Source: Hyphomicrobiales bacterium (GTDB taxonomy: Bacteria; Pseudomonadota; Alphaproteobacteria; Rhizobiales; Xanthobacteraceae). From it: DNA of 54,199 nt. Below the pieces are notes generated by a model. It saw only the letters and a program-made list of their open reading frames with translations, was not told where the DNA came from and did no database searches. The position numbers and the translations under genes were made by a program. This document shows positions 17,439 to 24,424 of this stretch, in pieces. Within the stretch, counting starts at the first letter, position 1; the number at the start of each line of letters is the position of its first letter. The stretch covers positions 20,232 to 74,430 of the forward strand of contig PLJS01000102.1 of NCBI GenBank assembly GCA_003140315.1, in the 5' to 3' direction.

Positions 17439-18721
17439 CAGCGCGGCTCCCCGCCGATCACGAGCGACACGTTCTGTCCGCCGAAGCCGAACGAATTCGA
17501 CAGCACATGGGTCACGCGCGCATCACGCGCGGTATTCGGAACCACGTCGAAGGGAAGGCTTGGGTCCGGGACGAGGTAATTGATCGTCGGTGGCAGCCGC
17601 TGGTGGTCCAGCGTCAGCAGCGAGAACACCGTCTCGACCGCGCCCGCCGCCGATAGCGAGTGGCCGATCATCGACTTGTTCGACGACATCGGTATGCTTT
17701 TCGCGCGTTCGCCGAAGACGCCCAGAACGCCGAGGCATTCCATCTTGTCGTTCTCCGGCGTGCCGGTGCCGTGCGGATTGATGTAGTCGATCGCGTCCGG
17801 CGTCAGCCCGGCATCGGCGAGTGCGTTACGGATGCAGCCGACGATCGGCTTGCCGTCGGGGCTCGAGCGCGTGCGGTGGAAGCTATCGGCCATCTCGCCG
17901 CAGCCTTCGATCACGCCGAGGATTTTGGCGCCACGCGCCTTCGCGGATTCAAGGCTTTCAAGCACCACCGCGCCGGCACCTTCCGCCATGACGAAGCCGT
18001 CGCGATTCTTTGAGAACGGCTTCGCGGCGGCTTGCGGCGGATCGTTCGAGGTCGAGAGCGCCGAGAGCAGCGAGAAGCGCACCAGCGATTCGGCGTTCAC
18101 CGAGCCGTCGGTGCCGATGCAGAGCGCCGCATCGGCTTCGCCGCGCCGGATCGCCTCGACGCCGAGCTGGATCGCGGTCGCACCCGAGGCGCATGCGGTC
18201 GAGAGCGAGACCGGCGAGCCCTTGGTCCCGAATTTCTCCGCGACGCGGTCGGCGACCGAGCCGAACAGGAAGCGCTCGTAATAACGGTTGAATTGGCCGG
18301 TCTCCGCGACGCGTGCCAGATCGGCGTAGCTCACCGCGTCAATCGCCCCGGAGGCGACCGCAAGTTCCTGGCGCTGCTGCCATTCGATCTCGACCGGCGC
18401 GACCGCGATGAACAGTGGCCCCGGGAAATCGCCGACCGTGCCGATGCCTGACTGCGCAATCGCCTCCTCGGCCGCCGTCTCGGCGAGCCGCTGCGACAGT
18501 TCGGGCGCGTTCACGCGCGGTTCTACGGCGATGAAATCGACCGTGCCGGCGATGCGCGTCTTCAGGCCCTCGGTCGAAAAGCGCGTGATGGCGTGGATGC
18601 CGGACTGCCCGGCGGTGAGCTTTGCCCAGTTGTCCTCCCTGCCGGCGCCGAGCGAGGTCACGACGCCGTAGCCGGTGACGACGACGACCGGGCGGCCGGA
18701 CTGGTCCGTGTAGGCAGCCAT
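17438..18721 (-). CDS. Beta-ketoacyl-ACP synthase II-like, catalytically complete (FabF1XL-type)
   Basis: 427 residues of thiolase-fold ketosynthase. The Cys-His-His triad is intact: Cys177 in STACASGATAIQ, His317 in NPHGTGTPEND, His354 in SNKSMIGHSLSAAG. SNSFGFGGQNVSLVI ends the protein, as in FabF. It condenses malonyl-ACP with a growing acyl chain. Position in the acpXL operon suggests extension of long acyl chains to C28. It lies 11 bp after a second, degenerate ketosynthase and overlaps the SDR start by one base, so both ketosynthases are likely made together. Confidence 0.92.
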   Translation of the reverse strand: MAAYTDQSGRPVVVVTGYGVVTSLGAGREDNWAKLTAGQSGIHAITRFSTEGLKTRIAGTVDFIAVEPRVNAPELSQRLAETAAEEAIAQSGIGTVGDFPGPLFIAVAPVEIEWQQRQELAVASGAIDAVSYADLARVAETGQFNRYYERFLFGSVADRVAEKFGTKGSPVSLSTACASGATAIQLGVEAIRRGEADAALCIGTDGSVNAESLVRFSLLSALSTSNDPPQAAAKPFSKNRDGFVMAEGAGAVVLESLESAKARGAKILGVIEGCGEMADSFHRTRSSPDGKPIVGCIRNALADAGLTPDAIDYINPHGTGTPENDKMECLGVLGVFGERAKSIPMSSNKSMIGHSLSAAGAVETVFSLLTLDHQRLPPTINYLVPDPSLPFDVVPNTARDARVTHVLSNSFGFGGQNVSLVIGGEPR

Positions 18722-18732
18722 GATGCTCTCCT

Positions 18733-19914
18733 TCAGCCTACCGCCTCGATGAGGGCAAGACCCTCACCGCGCCAGTGCCCGACGCTGGTCACCACCACTT
18801 GGCTGAGCACGCCATCCATCGGGCGTTCCATGCCCGACGTGTCGCCGGGCGGAAACAAAGTCCCGGTGCGCAACGCCTGCGCGGCCAGCACGATGTTAGC
18901 CGGAAACTGCGGTTCGAGCCCATGACCGAGATGGGTTCCGGTCGCGCGCACGGCAAGGCCGGAATGGTGCCTGAGAAATTCCTTTTCCTCCGACGTTCCC
19001 GGTTCGACGCCGGTCACGCCCGAAATGATTGCGGCGCTTTCGGGGGCGAGACGCGGCGCGATCGTCGCCCACATGCGCTCCAGCGCCGCCGTCACGGCAC
19101 CGGCCGTGCGTCGCACATGATCGGACGCGATCACCGCGATGCGGGCGAACGGCTTTGCGCCGCGCGCGAGCGCGTGCGCCTTCTCCTCCAGCACCAGGAA
19201 CGCGCCGATGGTGCCGATCTCCATGCCGCCGCCGGCGCGATCCCAGACCGACCGGGGTTCGCCTTTGGCAAGGGTCCGGCCGAGTGAGAATTGCAGGATC
19301 ACCTCCCAGCGCTCCGCGTTGTACGCGCTGCCGACGAGGGCGAGATCGCTCTGGCCGGCGGCGATGCGCGCATGCGCGATGCGCATCGCGTCGACGCCCG
19401 CTGATTCCTCGCCCATGAAGGTGCGCGAGGAGCCGGTGACGCCGTGCACGATCGAGATGTTGCCGGCGAGCAGATTGGAGAGTTGCGCCAGAAACAAGGT
19501 CGGGCGCAGGTCGTTCATCAGCCGCTCGTTGACGAAGGCTTCTGCCTTGGCGGCCTTGGGCAAGCCGGTCAGCACGCCCACGTCGACCTGCGTGTCGCGC
19601 TCGCCGCCGCCGGCCGCGACGATCATGTCCATGTGGGACAGGAGCTCGGGCTTGCCTTTCACGCCGGCGCTGTCGAGCGCCAAGCCCGCCGCATAGGTGC
19701 CGATGCGCTGCCAAGCCTCCATCTGGCGCTGGTCGCCCTTCTTCGGGATCTGCTTGTCGAAGTCGAGCGGCACGATGCGGTGCATCACATAAGGCGCAAA
19801 CGATGTCGTGTCCGCGCTCGCCGGCTCGCTTAAGGCCCGCCAATGCGCCTCCGGCCCTTCGCCCAAACAGGAAACGATGCCGATTCCCGTAATCCAGGTC
19901 TCGCGCTCAGCCAT
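18733..19914 (-). CDS. Ketosynthase-like protein lacking the catalytic triad (FabF2XL-type)
   Basis: 393 residues of ketosynthase fold, starting ETWITGIGIVSCLGEGPEAHW. In the place of the usual TACASG active-site turn it reads VTGSSRTFMGEE (about 159-170), so no nucleophilic cysteine. Where NAHGTGTPxND is expected it reads SGVTGVEPGTSEE, so the first catalytic histidine is missing. A histidine pair in ATGTHLGHGLEP (328 and 331) may match the second. The protein therefore seems unable to condense acyl chains alone. Its start overlaps the dehydratase stop by 8 bases and it precedes the active ketosynthase, which resembles the pairing of ketosynthase and chain-length factor. The structural role is inference. 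Confidence 0.85.
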   Translation of the reverse strand: MAERETWITGIGIVSCLGEGPEAHWRALSEPASADTTSFAPYVMHRIVPLDFDKQIPKKGDQRQMEAWQRIGTYAAGLALDSAGVKGKPELLSHMDMIVAAGGGERDTQVDVGVLTGLPKAAKAEAFVNERLMNDLRPTLFLAQLSNLLAGNISIVHGVTGSSRTFMGEESAGVDAMRIAHARIAAGQSDLALVGSAYNAERWEVILQFSLGRTLAKGEPRSVWDRAGGGMEIGTIGAFLVLEEKAHALARGAKPFARIAVIASDHVRRTAGAVTAALERMWATIAPRLAPESAAIISGVTGVEPGTSEEKEFLRHHSGLAVRATGTHLGHGLEPQFPANIVLAAQALRTGTLFPPGDTSGMERPMDGVLSQVVVTSVGHWRGEGLALIEAVG

Positions 19915-20380
19915 GGGCGAGCGCCTCCATCGGGAAAGCGATCTCGGCGGCGATCTTTTCCATGCTGGCGCGGAAATCGGGGCTCGGGAATTCGACCGTC
20001 CGGAATGTCAGCTCGGCATTGCACACGAGCTTGCCCTCATGGCGGATCTCGGCCTTGGTCATCGCATAGCCGGAGCCGTCATGGACCATCGCGGCCTTCA
20101 CAGCGAGCACCTGCCCGGGCGTGACGAAGGTGCGCAGCTTTGCTTCCTTCACGGCGGCGAGGAACGGCATGCGGGTGAACTTGGTGAGCGCGATGATGAG
20201 CCAGCCCGAGGTCTGCGCCATCGTCTCGATCAGCAGCACGCCCGGCATCAGCGGGTGACCGGGAAAGTGCCCTTCGAAGATGGTGGAGGCGGTCGGGACG
20301 GTGGCCTCCGTGCGGATCGTCCGGTCGTCGAGGTTGAGGTCGACTATCCTGTCAAGGAGAAGAAAATATTCGAGCCGCAT
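19907..20380 (-). CDS. fabZ: 3-hydroxyacyl-ACP dehydratase (FabZ-like)
   Basis: 157-residue hot-dog-fold dehydratase. FEGHFPGHPLMPGVLLIETM carries the FabZ active site: His38 and Glu52. It should remove water from 3-hydroxyacyl-AcpXL during elongation. Eleven bases separate acpXL's stop from this ATG and its own stop overlaps the next gene by 8 bp. Length and motif match FabZ well. It is the operon copy dedicated to very-long-chain synthesis (by synteny), and the housekeeping FabZ is probably elsewhere in the genome. Confidence 0.9.
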   Translation of the reverse strand: MRLEYFLLLDRIVDLNLDDRTIRTEATVPTASTIFEGHFPGHPLMPGVLLIETMAQTSGWLIIALTKFTRMPFLAAVKEAKLRTFVTPGQVLAVKAAMVHDGSGYAMTKAEIRHEGKLVCNAELTFRTVEFPSPDFRASMEKIAAEIAFPMEALAHG

Positions 20381-20390
20381 GCGATCCCGA

Positions 20391-20678
20391 CTACGCGGGC
20401 GCGCCCTTGGCGGCGATCAGCTCGTCGATGCGCGCGCAGAGATTTTTCAAAACGAAGTATTGCTCCGTGGTCGCCTTGCCGTCGTTGACCTCCTGGGTCC
20501 ACTGCTCCAGCGGCAGCTTGATCCCGAACGCCTTGTCGATCGCAAACGCGATGTCGAGGAAGTCGAGGCTGTCGATGCCGAGGTCGTCGATCGCGTGGCT
20601 TTCCGGCGTGATCTTGGCGCGCTCGATGTCGCACGTCTCGGCAATGATATTGGCCACGGTGTCGAACGTCGAAGACAT
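20391..20678 (-). CDS. acpXL: Specialised acyl carrier protein AcpXL
   Basis: 95 residues. The phosphopantetheine site is Ser37 in [18 protein letters not shown]. The start [20 protein letters not shown] and end [19 protein letters not shown] match rhizobial AcpXL, which carries the C28 (27-hydroxyoctacosanoic) chain, rather than the housekeeping AcpP. AGAGGG lies just before the ATG at 20678, and the longer in-frame leader up to 20759 is not conserved-looking. It opens the seven-gene operon, so the promoter should lie within about 20679-20800. Confidence 0.93.
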   Translation of the reverse strand: MSSTFDTVANIIAETCDIERAKITPESHAIDDLGIDSLDFLDIAFAIDKAFGIKLPLEQWTQEVNDGKATTEQYFVLKNLCARIDELIAAKGAPA

Positions 20679-20876
20679 CGGCAACCCTCTGAAATCAAGT
20701 CGATTTTGGGCAGCCGCGCCGTACAGCGCGAAGCCCCCCTCGGCCGGTCCCTGCGGCACCGCCCGCTCGTCTTAGCGTGCGGTGCCCCGTATAGCCAAGG
20801 CATGGGGGGAGTTCAATGGTAAGGGTTCCGCTGCCGTGGGTTTACGGCCGGTAGCCCTAACGACCGGGACGCCCGA

Positions 20877-21206
20877 TTATTCGGTCTTCTCGACCGGTAC
20901 CGAGACATTGGCGCAGTTGCGCCGTCCGGACAGCACGCAATCCTGGTTTCGGCGCATCTCGGCGATGGTGTTCGCGAGCCAGATGCCGACCGCGACCAGG
21001 AGAATGCAGAATCCGAACGCGAGGACGTTATTGGTCATGCGCTGGCGGTAGTTGTCGGGCTGGCCGCGCGCATATTTGCCGACGTCTTCGATCGCCTCGT
21101 CGCCGCTCGGCGCGTTGGTCGTCGTGCGCGGGCGTCCTTTGCCGCGCCGCGCGAAGGGCACAACGCGGCCCTTTTTGTCGTCCGGGCGAGGCGTGTCCGA
21201 GGTCAT
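20877..21206 (-). CDS. Small membrane protein, unknown function
   Basis: 109 residues. A charged N-terminus (MTSDTPRPDDKKGRVVPFAR, then RGKGRPRTTT) is followed by a single transmembrane segment (about 60-80, VLAFGFCILLVAVGIWLANT) and a short tail with two cysteines (CVLSGRRNC) that would face the periplasm if the positive-inside rule holds. I do not recognise a family, but small proteins of this form occur in Bradyrhizobium-like genomes. It is transcribed toward acpXL with a gap of about 200 bp and could share that region's transcription. Confidence 0.65.
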   Translation of the reverse strand: MTSDTPRPDDKKGRVVPFARRGKGRPRTTTNAPSGDEAIEDVGKYARGQPDNYRQRMTNNVLAFGFCILLVAVGIWLANTIAEMRRNQDCVLSGRRNCANVSVPVEKTE

Positions 21207-21359
21207 GGTTTCTCGATAGCGCGGCGACCGCTCCGTCCGCGCGCCGCCAGGCTATCCTATCACTTTGGCGGCGATTTGGCCCCCCGCGCGCGCATTGCGT
21301 GGTGTCGCAATTCGAATAGCGGTAAGCTAGGCGGGATAGTCCGATGTGGGGGTGAAGTC

Positions 21360-21887
21360 ATGGCCGCGCGCTGGCAGCAATCTTTCGTATCAAGTCTCGC
21401 GTTCTTGTTGGTCGCGCTCGGTGGTGCCGCGGCGGAAGAATGGAAACAGCAGAGGTATCAAACCGACGGTTTCCAGGTTGAGTTCTCGGGCCCGGTCGAC
21501 GTCCACGAACAGCAATTGGACGATGCAACGAAGAGCCGCATCGTCCGTTCGACCACTTATGTACAGGATGGCGGCAACGATTATGCGTATATCGCCATCG
21601 CCATGCTGGTGAAGGACAACGTAAATTTCGCCGCCGCCGTCAAAGCGGTGCGCGATTCATGCAAAAGCATCACGACCGATGAGCCGATCGATGTTCCGCA
21701 GGGTCTCGGCCGCGAGTTGAAGGGAACGAATTGCGGGGCTGACGCCGCTTGGCGGCTGGACGGCCACTACTTCAGCAAGGGACGTTGGTTCTATCAGGTC
21801 TTCACATTCGTCAAGATGAACGGGACCGACGCCGACAATGCGTCGGCTCATCATTTCGTCCAGTCGTTCAAGCTCATCCCGAACTGA
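21360..21887 (+). CDS. Secreted protein of unknown function
   Basis: About 175 residues. A signal peptide (MAARWQQSFVSSLAFLLVAL, cleavage near GGAAA) precedes EEWKQQRYQTDGFQVEFSGP. The mature part contains a paired-strand pattern (IVRSTTYVQDGGNDYAYIAI) and ends FVQSFKLIPN. The pattern 'substance wetted by GFQVEFSGPV' and the tail are common to short periplasmic proteins of Rhizobiales, but I do not assign a function. The ATG at 21360 is chosen because GGGGGTGA precedes it; an upstream in-frame start at 21276 would bury the signal peptide. It ends 32 bp before the convergent guaD stop. Confidence 0.7.
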   Translation: MAARWQQSFVSSLAFLLVALGGAAAEEWKQQRYQTDGFQVEFSGPVDVHEQQLDDATKSRIVRSTTYVQDGGNDYAYIAIAMLVKDNVNFAAAVKAVRDSCKSITTDEPIDVPQGLGRELKGTNCGADAAWRLDGHYFSKGRWFYQVFTFVKMNGTDADNASAHHFVQSFKLIPN

Positions 21888-21919
21888 TCGCGCGGTCTTC
21901 GACGGGACCAGCGTCCCCG

Positions 21920-23251
21920 TCACGCAGCGCGCTCGTGGGCGAGCCGTCCCGCCACATAGGTCGCGCGCACCGCGCGGTCGTCGCCCATGATCATCAGCGC
22001 GAACAGCGTGTCCTCGACCGAATCCGCGCGCGCATTCCGCAGCGTTAGCAGCGGCGTCGCGTTGGGATCGAGCACGGTCAGATCGGCCTCGCGGCCGACC
22101 GCGAGCGAGCCGATCCGGTCATCGAGCGCCAGCGCGCGCGCGCCGCCGAGCGTCGCCAGGAAGAACGCCTCGACCGCGCTCAGCGCGCGCCCGCCGAGTT
22201 GCGCGATCTCGTAGGCGGCCCCCATCGTCGCCAGCAGCGAGAAGCTGGTGCCGCCGCCGATGTCGGTGCCGAGCCCGACATGGACCGGGCGTTTGGGGTC
22301 CTTCACGGCGCCGACGCGGAACAGGCCCGAGCCGAGAAACAGGTTCGAGGTCGGGCAGTGGGAGAGGGCGGTACCGCTCTCGTGGCAGCGGCAAAGCTCC
22401 TCCTCGCCGAGGTGGATGCCGTGCGCCAGCACGGCGCGCCGTCCGATCAGGCCATGTCGATCGTAGACGTCGAGATAGTTCTTGGCGGACGGAAACAGTT
22501 GCGCCGTCCACTCGATCTCGCGGCGGTTCTCGGCGATGTGGGTGTGCACGCAGACGTCCGGATGCTCGCGCCAGAGCGCGCCCGCGGCGTCGAGCTGCTC
22601 CGGCGTCGAGGTTCCGGCAAAGCGCGGCGTGATGGCGTAGAGGGAGCGCGCGTGCTTGTGCCAGCGGCCGATCAGCGCCTTGGAATCGTCGTAGCCTTTT
22701 TGCGGTGTATCGCGCAGCGCCTCGGGCGCGTTGCGGTCCATCAGCACCTTGCCGGCGACCAGGCGCATGCCGCGCCGTTCGGCTTCCGCGAACAGCGCAT
22801 CGACCGACTGCGGATAGACCGCGCAGAACACCAGCGCGGTCGTGGTGCCGTTGCGCAAGAGCTCGTCGCAGAACGTCGCCGCCATCCGCGCCGCATGCGC
22901 CTCGTTGGCGAATTCGATCTCGGTCGGAAACGCATAACGATCGAGCCAGTCGAGCAACTGCTTGCCGTAGGAGGCGACCATGCCGGTCTGCACGTAATGC
23001 ACATGCGTATCGATGAAGCCCGGTGCGATCAGGCAACCCGGATAGCTCGCGATCGGCGTGCCCGCCGGAACGGATGCGAGAAGCTCCGCCGCGGGACCGA
23101 CGGCCTCGATCATGCCGTCGCGGCAGAGCACGATGCCGTCGCTCTCGACGCTGAACGCCTTGGCCGGATCGGTGAGGAAGGGATCGTCGTGACAGGTGAT
23201 GAGAGTGCCGCGTAGAACGGTGAGGCCGTTCGAAACGCCCGTTGCCGCCAT
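21920..23251 (-). CDS. guaD: Guanine deaminase
   Basis: 443-residue amidohydrolase. The metal sites are PGFIDTHVHYVQ (His83, His85), VHTHIAEN (His238, Glu241), LAHGIHLGEEEL (His277) and GLGTDIGGGTSFS (Asp330), which is the guanine-deaminase signature. It turns guanine into xanthine and ammonia in the cytosol. GAGGG sits just before the ATG at 23251; a longer frame up to 23704 has a low-complexity leader and is not used. It diverges from a copper-handling gene pair and is the first of two purine-type deaminases in the window (see 31518). Confidence 0.92.
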   Translation of the reverse strand: MAATGVSNGLTVLRGTLITCHDDPFLTDPAKAFSVESDGIVLCRDGMIEAVGPAAELLASVPAGTPIASYPGCLIAPGFIDTHVHYVQTGMVASYGKQLLDWLDRYAFPTEIEFANEAHAARMAATFCDELLRNGTTTALVFCAVYPQSVDALFAEAERRGMRLVAGKVLMDRNAPEALRDTPQKGYDDSKALIGRWHKHARSLYAITPRFAGTSTPEQLDAAGALWREHPDVCVHTHIAENRREIEWTAQLFPSAKNYLDVYDRHGLIGRRAVLAHGIHLGEEELCRCHESGTALSHCPTSNLFLGSGLFRVGAVKDPKRPVHVGLGTDIGGGTSFSLLATMGAAYEIAQLGGRALSAVEAFFLATLGGARALALDDRIGSLAVGREADLTVLDPNATPLLTLRNARADSVEDTLFALMIMGDDRAVRATYVAGRLAHERAA

Positions 23252-23368
23252 AATGCCCTCGCGTTCGATCCGGCGCTTCATTATGGCGGAGGAAACGGCG
23301 TACGTCAGCGCTCGTGTTCGGGCGACCGCGCCGTGGACGCAGGCGTCGACGCTCGATATGGTTCCGGT

Positions 23369-23731
23369 ATGACGTCTCGTGTGCGCCTGCGCCGTTATGT
23401 CGGTCTCCTCGCCGCCTACGCGGTCGCGTTGCAGGCGCTCTTGTCGGCGTTCGTGACGCCGGCCGTTGCGGTTGCGGGTGGCGGCCCGATCCTGGTGATC
23501 TGCCGCACCGGCGCTTCCGATCCGGCCGGCGGTCCGGTGCCGTCCCCGCACCATGACGCCTGCGCTGCCTGCCTTGCGGGTCATTGTGCGGCGGCCTCGG
23601 GGTGCGAGCGCGCCGCGACCCTTGTGTCCTGGCCCCGTGCCGTGCCGGTGCAAGTTGCCGCCGCGCAGTCGGCGCCGCCGCCCGCGCGCCGCGAGCAACC
23701 GCATGGTCCACGCGCGCCGCCCGCGGCCTGA
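23369..23731 (+). CDS. Small secreted Cys/His protein, DUF2946-like
   Basis: About 120 residues with an N-terminal hydrophobic segment (MTSRVRLRRYVGLLAAYAVA) and, in the mature part, a cluster HHDACAACLAGHCAAASGC with a CxxC and nearby histidines and cysteines. That arrangement resembles DUF2946-type proteins next to copper genes. The PCu(A)C copper chaperone gene follows 75 bp later, so metal handling in the periplasm is plausible but unproven. The C-terminus is proline and arginine rich. The ATG at 23369 is preferred over the upstream one at 23333. Confidence 0.6.
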   Translation: MTSRVRLRRYVGLLAAYAVALQALLSAFVTPAVAVAGGGPILVICRTGASDPAGGPVPSPHHDACAACLAGHCAAASGCERAATLVSWPRAVPVQVAAAQSAPPPARREQPHGPRAPPAA

Positions 23732-23806
23732 CGTCAGCCATTCGACCGTTTTCCGCCTCGTCAGTCCGCGGCCGCGCCGCGCGACTCAATCGACATGGAG
23801 CTCCCG

Positions 23807-24304
23807 ATGAAATTCCGCATTCTCGCTTCCGCGCTCGTGCTTGCGTGCATCGCAACCGGCGCGCTCGCCCACGGCTACAAGCTTGGATCGCTGGTCATCG
23901 GCCATCCCTGGTCGCGCGCGACCCCGAAAGGCGCCACCATCGCGACCGGCTATATGAAGCTGACCAACACCGGCACGACACCCGACCGCCTCATCAGCGG
24001 ATCGAGCGATGTCGCGCCGAAATTCGAGATCCATGAAATGAGCATGGATGGCGGCGTGATGAAGATGCGCGAGCTTAAGGACGGGCTCGAGATCGCGCCG
24101 GGTGCGACCGTCGAGCTCAAGCCCGGCTCCTATCACGTGATGCTGGTTGGGCTGACCCATCCGCTTGCCAAGGGCGATCGCGTCAAGGGAACGCTGACAT
24201 TCGAGAAAGCCGGCAAGGTCGACGTCGAGTTCGTGGTCGAGGATATCGGCGGGATGCCGAAGGAGCACATGCACACGGACGGCGACAAGATGAATATGAA
24301 ATGA
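23807..24304 (+). CDS. Periplasmic copper chaperone PCu(A)C
   Basis: 165 residues: signal peptide (MKFRILASALVLACIATGAL, cleaved after ALA), then the cupredoxin-like DUF461 domain. PWSRATPKGATIATGYMKLTN opens it. Copper ligands are in IHEMSMDGGVMKMRE (His and Met) and in SYHVMLVGLTHPL (His-x-Met-type pair), matching the family's H(M)x(n)Mx(n)HxM layout. PCu(A)C delivers Cu(I) to the Cu(A) centre of cytochrome c oxidase in the periplasm. The C-terminus adds a Met/His tail (EHMHTDGDKMNMK) that may bind further copper. GGAG ahead of the ATG at 23807 sets the start. Confidence 0.9.
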   Translation: MKFRILASALVLACIATGALAHGYKLGSLVIGHPWSRATPKGATIATGYMKLTNTGTTPDRLISGSSDVAPKFEIHEMSMDGGVMKMRELKDGLEIAPGATVELKPGSYHVMLVGLTHPLAKGDRVKGTLTFEKAGKVDVEFVVEDIGGMPKEHMHTDGDKMNMK

Positions 24305-24424
24305 CCGCATGATAGCGCGCCGCCATGGCATTGCTCGCGGCTGAGAACTGCCGTAGACCGCGCCTCGTCCGCATGGTCGCCCGCGTCGCGGGTGACAGGT
24401 TTCCGAGGCGAGAAAAGCCAGAGC

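Noticed and set aside
23252-23704. Long N-terminal extension of guanine deaminase
   Set aside because: The leader is low-complexity and overlaps the start of a plus-strand gene. The ATG at 23251 has GAGGG before it and fits the family length.
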